A stretch of 64,000 nt of DNA, taken from assembly GCA_963738445.1 (NCBI GenBank), contig CAVTWS010000024.1, positions 445,849 to 509,848 on the forward strand, given 5' to 3'. Positions 7,372 to 17,281 of this stretch are shown piece by piece. Position 1 is the first letter of the stretch, and each line of letters opens with the position of its first letter. The notes under the pieces are model-generated. The model did not search any database. It saw nothing but the letters and a program-made list of their open reading frames with translations, and was not told where the DNA came from. This stretch comes from CAVTWS01 sp963738445 (lineage in GTDB: Bacteria; Actinomycetota; Acidimicrobiia; Acidimicrobiales; SHLQ01). Both the position numbers and the translations under genes were made by a program.

Positions 7372-8612
7372 TCACGCGCCGAGGCTGGCCGCCTGCCGTT
7401 GGAGGAAACGACGTTCGGGCTCGGTCGGCGCCAGCTCCGCGGAGCGGATGAACTCGATCCTCGCCTCCTGGGGCCGACCAGCTCTCCTCAGCAGGTCGCC
7501 GCGGGCGGCGTGGAGCAGGTGCCGGTCCCGTTCCGTGCTGTCGATCCCTCTCGAGCGCGTCGAGCCCGGCCTCCGGTCCGTCGGCCATGCCCACGGCGAC
7601 CGCCCGGTTCAGAGCCACGACGTCGGACGGTCGGAGCATCAGGAGGACGTCGTACAACCGCACGATGTTGGACCAGTCGACGAGCCCCGGATCGGCGGCG
7701 CGGTCGTGGAGCGCGGCGATTGCGGCCTGGATCTGGTACGGGCCCACCTGATGGCCGCGCGACGCCCGATCGAGCACCTGCATGCCCTCCGCGATCATCG
7801 CCGCGTCCCAGCGGGTCCGATCCTGGAGCTCGAGCGGGATGAGGTCACCGGCCTCGTCCAGGCGAGCCGGCCGGCGGGCGTCGACCAGAAGCACGAGCGC
7901 CAACAACCCGAGCACCTCGGGGTCGTCCGGGAGGAGCCGGGCCAGCAGCCGGGCGAGACGGATCGACTCGGCCAGGAGCTCCACCCGGACCACGTCGTCG
8001 CCCGCCGTGGCGGCATATCCCTCGTTGAACACGAGGTAGACCACCGCCAGAACGGCATCGAGCCGGTCCACCAACTCGTGGTCGGCCGGCACCGTGAACG
8101 GCACCCCCGCCGCGCTGATCTTCCGCTTCGCCCGGACGAGCCGCTGAGCCATGGTCGCCTCGGGGACCAGGAAGGCCCGGGCCACCTCGGGCGTGCTCAA
8201 TCCGCACAACGACCGGAGAACCGAGCGCGACCTGCGCCTCGACCGCGAGCGCCGGGTGACAGCAGCCGAAGATCAGCGCGACCTGGTCGTCGCCGAGGGA
8301 CGATTCGTCGAAGTCACGGTCGAGATCCACGTCAGCGACGACCGGGTCACGTCCGAGGAGGGCGAGCTTGCGCTGAAGCACCTGATCGCGGCGCAGCCGG
8401 TCGACTGCTCGACGGCGCGCCGTGACCAGCAACCACGCGCCCGGGCGATCCGGTACCCCGTTCCGAGGCCACGAGTCCACGGCCTGCAGGGCGGCGTCCT
8501 GGGCGGCGTCCTCGGCCAGGTCCAGATCGCCGAACTGCCGGACGAGCGAGGCCACCACTCCACCCCACTCGCTCCGCACCACGCGTTCGAGAGCATCGGT
8601 CGACCTGGGCAC
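7372..8612 (-). CDS. ECF sigma factor (ECF42-like), disrupted by two frameshifts
   Basis: An extracytoplasmic-function sigma factor with a C-terminal TPR-like extension. From GTG 8612: ALERVVRSEWGGVVASLVRQ, FGDLDLAEDAAQDAAL (region 2.2), PGAWLLVTARRRAVDRLRR (2.4). A frameshift near 8213-8226 then moves the frame to RSLCGLSTPEVARAFLVPEA (region 4) and the long tail (VVYLVFNEGYAATAG, IQAAIAALHDRAADPGLVDW, SDVVALNRAVAVGMADG). A second frameshift near 7543-7553 restores the ending LLHAARGDLLRRAGRPQEAR to the TGA at 7372. ATG 8675 is an alternative start. ECF42 factors pair with DGPF-domain proteins, and one follows immediately upstream on the same strand. The breaks could be consensus errors or real inactivation. 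Confidence 0.75.
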
Positions 8613-8717
8613 ACGATGATGATCGCGCACCCGGGTCGACCCGCCCGGGCTCAGAGCGGAGTCCCACACCGACATCGCCGGGCAGGTGTTCAGCGACTCA
8701 CGCCACCCGTCTCCTCG

Positions 8718-9065
8718 TCAGCCTTCCATCCCGCCGTATTCCATGATCGGGCGGACCTCGACCGAGCCGTAGGGCGCGGACGGGATCCGTGCCGCCCAAC
8801 CCAGGGCCGCGTCGAGATCGGCGCAGTCGACCATGTAGAACCCGAGCAGGTGCTCCCTGGTCTCGGCGAACGGGCCGTCGGTCACGAGGCGCTCGCCGTT
8901 GCGAACCCGAACGGTCGTCGCCGTGTCCGTGCCCTGGAGCGGCTCGCCCCCGAGGAGCGCGCCGGCCTCGACCAGGGCATTGGTGTAGTCCATCCACACC
9001 TGCATGTCGGGGCCGTCGGTCATGTCCGTCTGCGGGTCCGTGTAGATGAGGAGCATGTAACGCAT
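8718..9065 (-). CDS. YciI/DGPF-domain protein
   Basis: 115 residues, the full length of the family. It opens MRYMLLIYTDPQ and has the signature VTDGPFAETREHLLGFYMVD that names the DGPF group, then LDAALGWAARIPSAPYGSVE and IMEYGG. These small ferredoxin-fold proteins are encoded beside ECF42 sigma factors and are their conserved partners. Their biochemical role is unresolved; YciI-type members have a His/Asp pair suggested to be catalytic. It lies about 100 bp upstream of the sigma-factor gene on the same strand, so co-transcription is likely. Confidence 0.85.
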   Translation of the reverse strand: MRYMLLIYTDPQTDMTDGPDMQVWMDYTNALVEAGALLGGEPLQGTDTATTVRVRNGERLVTDGPFAETREHLLGFYMVDCADLDAALGWAARIPSAPYGSVEVRPIMEYGGMEG

Positions 9066-9171
9066 CGTTGTCTGCCTTCTGTCGGTGGAGATGGCCGGTT
9101 CGGTCCGGCACCCTGACGTCGAACGGCTCGACGCCGAATCGACACGTTCGAGCAGAAATCTTCCGCCGACG

Positions 9172-10020
9172 TCAGCGCGGGTCGATCAACAACGACTTGA
9201 CCGCCAGGCCGAAACGACCCCGGCCGTCGCTCAACACGCCGTCGCTGTGCCCGATCCCCGAGCGATCGAATCGCACCTGCGAGCCGAGCGCGATCCACGG
9301 CCCTTCGGCCGGGCGGGAGAGCGTGATGGTGAGATCCGGGTTGGCCGACAGGTACCGGTCGAACCCGACGACGGTGGCGGCCGACATCGTCATGTCGGCG
9401 ATCATCGCGGCGCGCACGGCCGGCGACGGCACCTCGCCGGTGACCAGCGGATTGCGGGGCCGGAACCAGGTGGTCCCCCGCCCCGGGACGCCATCGTCGA
9501 CCGCTCGAGTGTCGAAGCAGTTCAGGTAGCTGAACGAATGGCCGAGCGAGAACGCCCGACACGATCCGGGCGGTTTGGGCGACGCATCTTCAGGCCAGGA
9601 TGGGACCGAGATGTCCGCGTCGATCACGTTGGGGGCGGTACGGATCCGCAGCGCGGTCGCCCGGCTGACTTCGACCCCGTCGACCACGACGACGGCCTCG
9701 ACCGCCTGCACCCGCCGCCCGTCCCGCACGATGCGCGCCGACACGGTCGTGGCGAGCAGCGGAACCTTGCGGCTGAGGTCGAGCGTCAGTCGGGTCACCG
9801 CCATCGGGACGGGCGAGGGCAGCGCTTCGATGGCGCGCATCACGATCCCGGCGACGGCACCACCGTGCTGGACGCCCGGGAACCAGGGTCCCGACGCCCG
9901 CTCACCGGGGATGAGCACCTCCACACCGTCGGCCGGGGACCGCTCGAAGAGCGGTTCTTCCGCTCGCTCACAGATGACGTCGTCCGGTGTGTCGTCGGCT
10001 CTTTGGCTCAGGTCGGTCAC
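9172..10020 (-). CDS. Acyl-CoA thioesterase-like double hot-dog protein
   Basis: 282 residues with two hot-dog halves. The first has GPWFPGVQHGGAVAGIVMRA (the HGG turn of TesB-like enzymes) and TRLTLDLSRKVPLLATTVSA. The second has RGTTWFRPRNPLVTGEVPSP, AAMIADMTMSAATVVGFDRY and LTITLSRPAEGPWIALGSQV. These resemble actinobacterial thioesterase-family proteins that hydrolyse acyl-CoA or bind CoA thioesters. GTG 10020 (VTDLSQRADD) is chosen as start; the frame is open further upstream but overlaps the promoter region of the divergent SDR gene. The substrate is unknown. Confidence 0.7.
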   Translation of the reverse strand: MTDLSQRADDTPDDVICERAEEPLFERSPADGVEVLIPGERASGPWFPGVQHGGAVAGIVMRAIEALPSPVPMAVTRLTLDLSRKVPLLATTVSARIVRDGRRVQAVEAVVVVDGVEVSRATALRIRTAPNVIDADISVPSWPEDASPKPPGSCRAFSLGHSFSYLNCFDTRAVDDGVPGRGTTWFRPRNPLVTGEVPSPAVRAAMIADMTMSAATVVGFDRYLSANPDLTITLSRPAEGPWIALGSQVRFDRSGIGHSDGVLSDGRGRFGLAVKSLLIDPR

Positions 10021-10082
10021 GGCATGCGAGGCTACCCATCGCCCGTCCGAGCGGCCGGTGCGAGCAGGCCAAGGGACCGGAT

Positions 10083-10886
10083 GTGACCGAACTCGACAAC
10101 TCACCAGTGCCCGATTTCCCGGCCCTGCTCCGCCTCGACGGCCGCACGGTCGTCGTGCTGGGAGCCGGCCAGGGCATCGGCCGCCAAGCGGTCCACGCCG
10201 CGGTGGCTTGCGGCGCCCGGGTGGTCGCCGTCGATGTCGAGCCCGAGCGCGTCGGCCACGTCGCTGAGGAGCTCGGCCCGAACGTCACCCCATGGGTCGG
10301 CAGCGTGACCGAACGCGACGAGATGAAACGCCTCGTCGCCGACGTCGAAGGCACGAACCAACGGATCGATGCGCTCATCGACATCATCGGCATGGCGAGC
10401 TACTCCCACATCCTCGAGACGACCGAGGAGGATTGGGCCTGGCACTTCGACATCTGCCTTCGTCACGCCTGGCTGGCGGTCCAACACATCGGCCGGTCGA
10501 TGGCCGATCACGGTGGCGGCGCCATGGCCTTCGTCGCCTCGGTCTCGGGCCTCACTTCGGCGCCGACCCACGCCGCATACGGCGCCGCCAAGGCCGGGCT
10601 CATGTCCCTCGTGCGGACCGCGGCCGTGGAGCTCGGCCCCCAGGCGATCCGGGTGAACGCGGTGGCGCCCGGTGTGGTCTGGACTCCGCGGGTCAGCGCG
10701 TTCCTCGGGGAGGAGGGCCGCGTCCGCAACGAGGCCAACGCTCCGCTGCGGCGGGTGTCGGAGCCGCGCGACATCGCGTCGACGCTGCTGTTCCTGGTCT
10801 CCGACCTGGCCCGCTGCGTGACGGGGCAGACGGTCGTCGTCGACTGCGGGGTCGCGGCGAAGTTCCCCTACCCCCTCGGGGACTGA
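10083..10886 (+). CDS. Short-chain dehydrogenase/reductase (SDR)
   Basis: 267 residues, classical SDR. The nucleotide-binding TVVVLGAGQGIGRQAVHAA (TGxxxGxG type with G-A-G-Q-G-I-G) is near residue 20, followed by an acidic end of beta 2 (VVAVDVEPE), the Ser of VASVSGL, the catalytic Y-x3-K in AAYGAAKAGL, and VNAVAPGVVWTPRV after it. The C-terminal DLARCVTGQTVVVDCGV is typical of the family. It probably oxidises or reduces a hydroxyl/ketone with NAD(H); Asp after beta 2 favours NAD. GTG 10083 is the start (VTELDNSPVP). It is divergent from the thioesterase gene, with a 62-bp gap, suggesting a shared lipid or CoA-ester context. Confidence 0.82.
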   Translation: MTELDNSPVPDFPALLRLDGRTVVVLGAGQGIGRQAVHAAVACGARVVAVDVEPERVGHVAEELGPNVTPWVGSVTERDEMKRLVADVEGTNQRIDALIDIIGMASYSHILETTEEDWAWHFDICLRHAWLAVQHIGRSMADHGGGAMAFVASVSGLTSAPTHAAYGAAKAGLMSLVRTAAVELGPQAIRVNAVAPGVVWTPRVSAFLGEEGRVRNEANAPLRRVSEPRDIASTLLFLVSDLARCVTGQTVVVDCGVAAKFPYPLGD

Positions 10887-10933
10887 CCCTCTGAGCGCCC
10901 GCCGATAGGCACAAGGCATCTGCGCGAACCGTT

Positions 10934-10963
10934 GGGAGCTGGCCTGCTCACAGGCCGGCTCCC
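10934..10963 (+). terminator. Terminator of the SDR gene
   Basis: GGGAGCTGGCCTG and CAGGCCGGCTCCC pair over 13 bp with one G-U and a four-base CTCA loop, about 48 bp after the SDR stop. It lies between convergent genes. There is no clear T-tract, as is common in GC-rich actinobacteria. Confidence 0.6.
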
Positions 10964-10980
10964 GACACTGTGCTTGTCGG
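10962..10980 (-). terminator. Terminator-like hairpin of the channel gene
   Basis: CCGACA (10962-10967) pairs with TGTCGG (10975-10980) around a seven-base loop. It sits 10 bp past the stop of the minus-strand channel gene and adjoins the SDR terminator; together they insulate the convergent pair. Confidence 0.4.
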
Positions 10981-10989
10981 AGGCCCCGC

Positions 10990-12990
10990 CTACCGGCGCG
11001 GCCTCTCAACCGCCAGCGTCTGGTCCCAGTCGAGCGCCATCGCCGCTTCGAGCGTCGCCGGTCGATCCGCCGTGGCCGTTGCGGTCTCGGCCGAGGTCGG
11101 GTTGTCGATGCTCGGGGTCGTCGTGCGCAGGACGACGATGTCGTCGTCACCGGTCAGCGCCAGCCGCGCCGATTTCGGCGGGTTGAGCTTCACGACCCGG
11201 TCGGCGGCAAGGCGATAGCCGAGCGCGGTGTGCCCGACCGTGGCGGCCGCGGCCACAACATCGGCGAAGGTCGACGCCTGCGAGGCACCGTACCGATCCG
11301 CCGGGGCCAGCTCGACATTCGCGCCCTCGTAGTCGAACAGCTGACTGAACACCGACTCCAGCTCCTGCCGTTCGGCGATCTGGGCGATGAGCAGGCTGCC
11401 CAACTCGTCGCTGACGATGAAGTCGTCGACGCCGGTCGCTTCGGCCAGCGGGCTGTGCTGCGATTCGAGGAGCTCCGCGACCACCCGCACCGACTGCAGG
11501 TTCTCTGCCTTGACCAATCGGTTCAACGCCATGAGGACGAGCAGCGTGTGGGCGTCGGCGGATTCGGCCGACTGGCCCTCGCTTCGACCGAGCACGATGA
11601 CCTCGCTGAACGGGCGGGATGACGCGAACGCGGCCACGGCTTCGGGGCTGACGCTCCCGGCGTGCACGGTCACCGTCGTCGCTCCGGTCGAGAGCGAGCT
11701 CCGGACGGACTCGACATCGGCGATGTCGGGATCGACCAGCACGTCCAGCACGTGGCCGGCAGGGGCGAATTTGTCGATCTCCGCCACGACGCGGGGGGCC
11801 AGCGCGTTCCAGCCGACGAGGATGGATCGGCGAGCGTCGATGCGCTCCGCGGTGGTCGTCGTGGTCAACGTTCGGGCCGCCGGCGTCGGGCCGGTGAACG
11901 TGAACGTGCTGTCGTCGGCGGCGATGGCGATGACCTGGTCGCCTCGGGCGATCACGGTGGCGGCGGGCGGATTCAGCACCACGTCGCCGCCCGCGGTCAG
12001 GAGACCCAGAGCGGTGCTCGACTCGAACGACAGCATCGCCTCGGCGAAGGTCTTGCCCTCGAGCTGCGGGAACGGCGCCATGTAGATCTCGTCACCGGCG
12101 AAATCCAGGAGCTCACGGAGCACCTGGCTGAGGCCGCGCTGACGGCACGCCTGGGCGGTGAGGTCGGCCACGGTGGCGTCGCCGTTGACGATGGTGACCT
12201 GACCGTCGAACAGCTCTCTCACCGAGCGGGCGATGGCGCGGTCGGTGACCTCGGCCACGACCGGAGCCGACGCGCCGGTCGCCCGAATCGCCAACAGGGC
12301 CTTGACGATCGAGGCGTCGTTGCCTCCCACCACGATGACGCTCCGAGCTCGTGTGATGTTGACGAGGGCGAGGTCGTGCGGGGACGAGATGGACCCGCTC
12401 CGGCAGACGAACCGGGTGCTGCCGGCATCCCCGATCCGATCCCGCAACTCGTCCTCCATTGCCGACTTGTCCTTGTCGGCGAGCACCACGATGGCGGCCT
12501 TCTTGCGGCTGGCGTTCGCCACGACCAATTCGCTGACGATGCTCGGGACCCGGGCCGACCATCCGAGGATGACCGTGTGGTCGTCCTCGATGACCCGGCT
12601 CCGGCCCTTGCGCAGGCTCAGGGTGCGCTCCCGGAACCACGAGGTGATGAGACCGATGAGCATACCGCCCACCAGCAGTCCGACCACCATCATGAGCAAA
12701 CTCAGAATCCGCGCCGCCCATCCCGCATCATTGCCATGGACACCCTTGCCGATCGCGCGGAGGAGCGACTCCCAGATCGCATCGCCGTAGCTCTGAGGGC
12801 CGCCGCCCCGGATTCCCGAGATCCCACTCACCACGGCGAAGAACGTCGACGCCAGGGTGGCGAGTACGACGATGACGACGAGCGCCAGCAGAATTGTTCG
12901 CTCGCCCCGCGAGAAGGCGTTGTCGACGGCGTACCGGACGCGGTCCTTCAGCCGGACATCGACTCCACTCGCCTTGTCCGCGCTCGTCAT
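10990..12990 (-). CDS. CASTOR/POLLUX-like ion channel protein with RCK-type domains
   Basis: 666 residues. The N-terminal part has a first transmembrane helix (about 32-57, ILLALVVIVVLATLASTFFA), a pore-like segment (SYGDAIWESLLRAIGKGVHG) and a second helix (about 92-118). The rest is soluble with two TrkA-N/RCK-like Rossmann units: VILGWSARVPSIVSELVVAN near 140 and ILVGWNALAPRVVAEIDKFA near 390, each followed by VIVVGGND or VIVLGRSEG. Plant CASTOR and POLLUX and their bacterial relatives share this 'long RCK tail after a short pore' layout and conduct cations. The selectivity filter is not a K+ TVGYG. It is likely a cytoplasmic-nucleotide or ion-gated channel in the cytoplasmic membrane. ATG 12990 starts the protein. 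Confidence 0.75.
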   Translation of the reverse strand: MTSADKASGVDVRLKDRVRYAVDNAFSRGERTILLALVVIVVLATLASTFFAVVSGISGIRGGGPQSYGDAIWESLLRAIGKGVHGNDAGWAARILSLLMMVVGLLVGGMLIGLITSWFRERTLSLRKGRSRVIEDDHTVILGWSARVPSIVSELVVANASRKKAAIVVLADKDKSAMEDELRDRIGDAGSTRFVCRSGSISSPHDLALVNITRARSVIVVGGNDASIVKALLAIRATGASAPVVAEVTDRAIARSVRELFDGQVTIVNGDATVADLTAQACRQRGLSQVLRELLDFAGDEIYMAPFPQLEGKTFAEAMLSFESSTALGLLTAGGDVVLNPPAATVIARGDQVIAIAADDSTFTFTGPTPAARTLTTTTTAERIDARRSILVGWNALAPRVVAEIDKFAPAGHVLDVLVDPDIADVESVRSSLSTGATTVTVHAGSVSPEAVAAFASSRPFSEVIVLGRSEGQSAESADAHTLLVLMALNRLVKAENLQSVRVVAELLESQHSPLAEATGVDDFIVSDELGSLLIAQIAERQELESVFSQLFDYEGANVELAPADRYGASQASTFADVVAAAATVGHTALGYRLAADRVVKLNPPKSARLALTGDDDIVVLRTTTPSIDNPTSAETATATADRPATLEAAMALDWDQTLAVERPRR

Positions 12991-13150
12991 GGTGTCCCCT
13001 CGTATCCGTCGGCAAGGCCGCAGGACCGAACGGCCCTAGCAGGAACTCTTCGGCGTGGGCCCGGTGAACTTGAGTCTCAACCTCCGGCGGCGGAGGCCGA
13101 TGAGATGTCGTAGCCGACGTCTGGTCGCCGGCACGCAGAGGTCGAGGTCC

Positions 13151-16100
13151 ATGGTGGAACGACAACGGGGAGGCCGGCTCGGGCCCATGGTCGGACTGTC
13201 CATCGTGGTGATGGCGCTGCTCACGCTGGCGGCCCTCCCGCGTCTCGACCCGGCCGCGGCAGCTCCCGGTGACCCTCCGGTAGGCGTCGCCAACGCGGCG
13301 TCCGCCTGGGGAACGGCCAACGCGTTCGAGGGCATCACCGTGACCCGGACCCTGGACTCCACCGTGTTGTGCACGACGGCCGCCGACGGCGCCGGCGACT
13401 GGGTGTGTGGGCTCGGCGGCGCCGAGCCCGACGGCACGCAGCTGACCATCGACGGAGGTACCGGCGGCTCCGCCGTCTTCATCGTCGATGCCGTCGCGCC
13501 AGCAACGCCGACGCCGAACCCGTCCAATCAGACGGTGTTCACCGGTACGGCCGAGCCGGGCTCGACCATCCACATCACCGACACGCCACCTCCATTCCCC
13601 TTCCCACTTCCCCCCAGTGAGATCTGCACGACGGTGGTCTCCGGCGGAGGCACATACTCGTGCACCCCCGGCGTTCCTGGTCCCTACAGCTTCGTCGAGA
13701 CCTACACCGTCGACGCCGCTCAGAACCAGAGCGGCTCCACGGCAGTCGTGATCGACACGACTCCGCCCGGGTCGCCGACCGGAACCTCCGACGGCACCGT
13801 GGTCGACGGCGTCGCCGAACCGGACTCCGTGGTCGACGTGCGGGCCATCTCGATCTTCGACCCGATCATCTGCACGACCACCGCCGCGCCCTTCACCGGC
13901 ACGTACACGTGCCCGCTCGCACCCACGGTCTCGCTCGGGACCCACCTCTTCGTGACCGCCACCGACGGCGCGGGCAACACCGGAACGGCGGCGGACATCG
14001 TCGTCGAGCGCGTCGACGGTCGCCCTGAACCTGACCGCCGTCACGACGGCACAGATCCTCACCAGCGCGACTCCCTCGGTGGCCCTCAGCGTGACCCGTA
14101 CCGACTTCGTCGCCGGCACCGTCATCGGCCCGTTCGACGTCGCGATCGACAGCGTGCCCGTCGCGAGCTTGTCGCTCACCGCGGGCGACCCACCGGTCAA
14201 CCAGGCCCTCCCCGTCCAGCCCGCCGGTACCCACCTCGTCGACGTGACCTTCGCGGGTGATGTCAACTTCGGCCCGGCCACCGCGTCCGCGACCTTCGAT
14301 GTCGTCCACGGCACGGCGACCACCACGACCCCCATCACCGTGGTCGAGGGTTCCACGTTCCCCCTCACCGCCGACGTCGCCGTCACCGACGCGTCCGGCG
14401 CCATCCCCTCGGGCACCGTCGACTTCACCCTGGGCGTGTCCAACCTCGGCACGGCAACCCTGGCCGCGGGCTCGGGCGCAACCAGCCCGGTCAGCCTGCC
14501 CGTCGGCACACACACGGTGTCGGTGGCGTACTCGGGCGGCGCCACCTTCGCCGCCTCCGCCACCACACTGACCGTCACCGTCACCGCGGCACCCGTCACG
14601 ACGACCGCCCCACCACCGACGACGACGGCCGCGCCGCCCGCGACGACGACAACGCCGGCGACCACCCCGCCACCGACGGCGACGACCTCTCCCCCGGCGA
14701 CGAACTCGCCTCCGGCGACCACCTCGCCTCCCGCCACCACACCTCCCGCGACGACCACCACGCCGCCTCGCTCCGCGGGCCGCCCGGCCACCGCCACCAC
14801 CACGCCCCGACCCGCATCGAGCACCAGCACGACGGCGCCGGCCACGACGTCGACGAGCACCTCGACCACCGTGCCCGCGACGACCACCACCGCCGATGAC
14901 CGCCTGGCCACCAGCATCACCTTCCGGTCGCCCGAGCCCCGGGCCTACCCGAACGACCGCGCTATCGACATCACCGTCGAGGTCACCTCGGACGATGGCG
15001 TCCCCACCGGCGACGTGGTGATCGAATCCGACAACGACGCCATGTGCGACGTGGAGCTCGATGACGGGTCCGCCACGTGCTCCGTGTCGCTCGACGACGG
15101 CGCCCACATCCTCGAGGCGCGTTATGCGGGCGACGCTGACCACGCGCCGTCGAGCGCCGAGCTCGCCGGTCTCGAGATCGCTTCGCCGGCGGAGACGATC
15201 GTGGTGGAACTCGACATCTCGGCCTCCGCCTCGGTTGCGGATGCGGCCGTGCGCGCCCGAGGCTCGAACCTGCAGGGCGAGACGCTGGTGGTCGCCAACG
15301 TCGCCAGCGATCCGGTGGAGGTCGCGCGCTTCAGCACCGAGTCCTCGGGCACGTTCGACGAGACCTTCGCGCTGCCGAGCTCCTTGAGCGACGGCGAGCA
15401 CCACGTGATCATCACGGCGACGGCGGCCGACGGGACGGCGATCGTCGTCGAGCAGGGCTTCACAGTCGAGAACAGCATCATCGAGGACGTCGAACCGTCC
15501 GGGCCGACCGGTCCACTGGCGTTCACCGAGGAGGCCGTGCCTCTGCCGGTGGGGTTCGAGGCCTTCCCGATCTTCGATCCCGCGGAACACCCCGACGCCG
15601 TGCTGCACATGCAGGTGGCCACCTTCACTCTGATCGCCGCGCTCACGACGGCGGCGGCATCGAGCACGATGCTCGCGTCACGCAACGGTCCACGTCTGGC
15701 CACCCCGTCGGGCAGCCGGCCCCCGGGAGAGGCGTCACCCGAGAGCATCGGCGCCACGGGTGGCGCGTCGGCGGCCGCCTACACCCGACTCGCCGAGCCG
15801 CCGGCACCGCTTGCCGGAGGCGCGCCGGGAACACCGCCCACGGGAGGGGCGCCGGGAACACCGCCCACGGGAGGGGCGCCGGGAACACCGACCACGGGAG
15901 GGGCACCGGGAACACCGACCACGGGAGGGGCACCGGCCGTGGTCGCGACCCCGGGTGCACCGCACGGCGCGGCCATGCACACCACCGGGGAGGCGTCCGC
16001 GGCCAGTGCGAGTGCCGCCAGCTCCTCGCCCGGCACCCGCACGGCATCGTCGGTCTCGGCCGCCGAGGCCACCTGGGACGAGTTCAACGCCAGCGACGCC

Positions 16101-17234
16101 GGCGATCGCTCGGGTTCGTGGCGTTGGCCGCTCACTCCCTGGGTCGACGCCCGATCCCGGTCGCTCCCGCATCAGATCGGTCCGGCGTCACCGCTGCTGG
16201 CTCGGATCGCCGCTGACGCCACCTACCTCCGGGCGATGCTGGGATCGCTGTCGCTGCTCGTGCCCGCCCTGGGCCTGATCCTGGGCGTCGTCGCCGGTGC
16301 GAGCACCGATGGTTCGTATCTGCCGCCCGCCCTCGCGTGGGTGGTGGCCCTGGCGGTCATCGGCGCCGTCGATGCGCTCGCCGGGGCTTCGGCCTCGGTC
16401 GCCTATCTGGTCACCACAATCGTGCTGGGCGGCATGCCGAATGCCGACGGGGCCCGCTCCACGGCCGGCCTCCTGGCCCTGTGGTTCGCTCCGGTCATCA
16501 TCGCCGCCTCGGTTCGCCCGCTTCGTCGACCGGCGACCGGTACGTGGGAGGGTCGCTGGGACCGCCTCACCGACGGGGTCATGGCCCCGCTGTTCGGCAT
16601 GTGGGGCGCCCAGGGCATCGTGTGGGCGCAGAACGGTCTGTCCGGGCACGAGCTGCCGATCACCGACGACGTGGCGGTCATCGGCCTCGCCGTCTACGGC
16701 ACCGTCCTGGTGCGGGTCGCGTTGGAGACCGTGGCGTCAAACGTGTACCCACAACGGATCCTGGTGACCGACAGCGGCCCGGTCGACGAGCCGGGGCGCC
16801 CCCAGCAACTCGTCTCGCTGGGTCTCCGGGTCGCGTTGTTCATGGTGGTCATCGTGGCGTTCTTCCCGATGGTGTGGCAGGTGTGGGCGAGCCTCGGGAT
16901 CTTCATCTTCGGGGCGCTGGCGGCGTGGGGTTGGATCAGCGAACACCTGCCGAACAGCCCGACCGTCTACCGGTACCTCCCCACGGGGCTGCTGAACACC
17001 GTGATCATGATCCTGCTCGGTCAGGTCGCGGCCTACCTGCTGTCGAAGTGGCACACCGACGCCGAGCGGCAGATCGTCGATGGCCTCGTCTACCTGGCGC
17101 TGCCGGGCCTCCTCGTCGGCGCGCTCACGATGATCGGCCGCGAAGGCGAACGGCCCCAGCTCCAGTGGTGGCACCGGATCGCTGCGATCCCGCTCGTCGG
17201 GGTCCTGCTGCACTTCAACCTCGGCTGGTTCTGA
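13151..17234 (+). CDS. Large Ig-like, Thr/Pro-rich multi-pass surface protein (one frameshift)
   Basis: About 1360 residues if a frameshift near 14000-14012 is bridged; the two frames join in the middle of an Ig-like repeat (...GNTGTAADIV | TVALNLTAVTTAQ...). Order: signal peptide (MVGLSIVVMALLTLAALPRL...AAAA); several bacterial Ig-like units, including PSNQTVFTGTAEPGSTIHIT and SGTVDFTLGVSNLGTATLAA; a Thr/Pro-rich stalk of about 100 residues (TTTAPPPTTTAAPPATTTTP); another Ig-like domain (RAYPNDRAIDITVEVTSDDG); a helix near 15610-15670; a GGAPGTPPT tandem repeat; then six to eight transmembrane helices to the end. It looks like a wall-spanning adhesin or sensor anchored by a polytopic C-terminal domain. 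Function unknown. ATG 13151 is chosen just ahead of the signal peptide. Confidence 0.65.
15816..15935 (+). repeat. 27-bp in-frame tandem repeat (GGAPGTPPT)
   Basis: About 4.4 copies of a 27-bp unit encode GGAPGTPPT, GGAPGTPPT, GGAPGTPTT, GGAPGTPTT, then GGAP. The copies are nearly identical, indicating recent expansion inside the Gly/Pro-rich cytoplasmic or wall linker of the large surface protein. Length variation between strains is expected. Confidence 0.9.
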
Positions 17235-17281
17235 GGCTGGGGGTGGGACCGTTCAGCGACGATCACCGCCGGGGCGCCGCC

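Noticed and set aside
13055..14260. Two independent genes at the Ig-like locus
   Set aside because: The second frame starts in mid-domain without a ribosome site and the Ig-like pattern continues across the switch, so one gene with a frameshift is simpler.
12728..14920. 730-codon open frame on the minus strand across the Ig-like gene
   Set aside because: Val/Gly/Ala low complexity mirrors the Thr/Pro-rich sense gene; no motif and no start signal.
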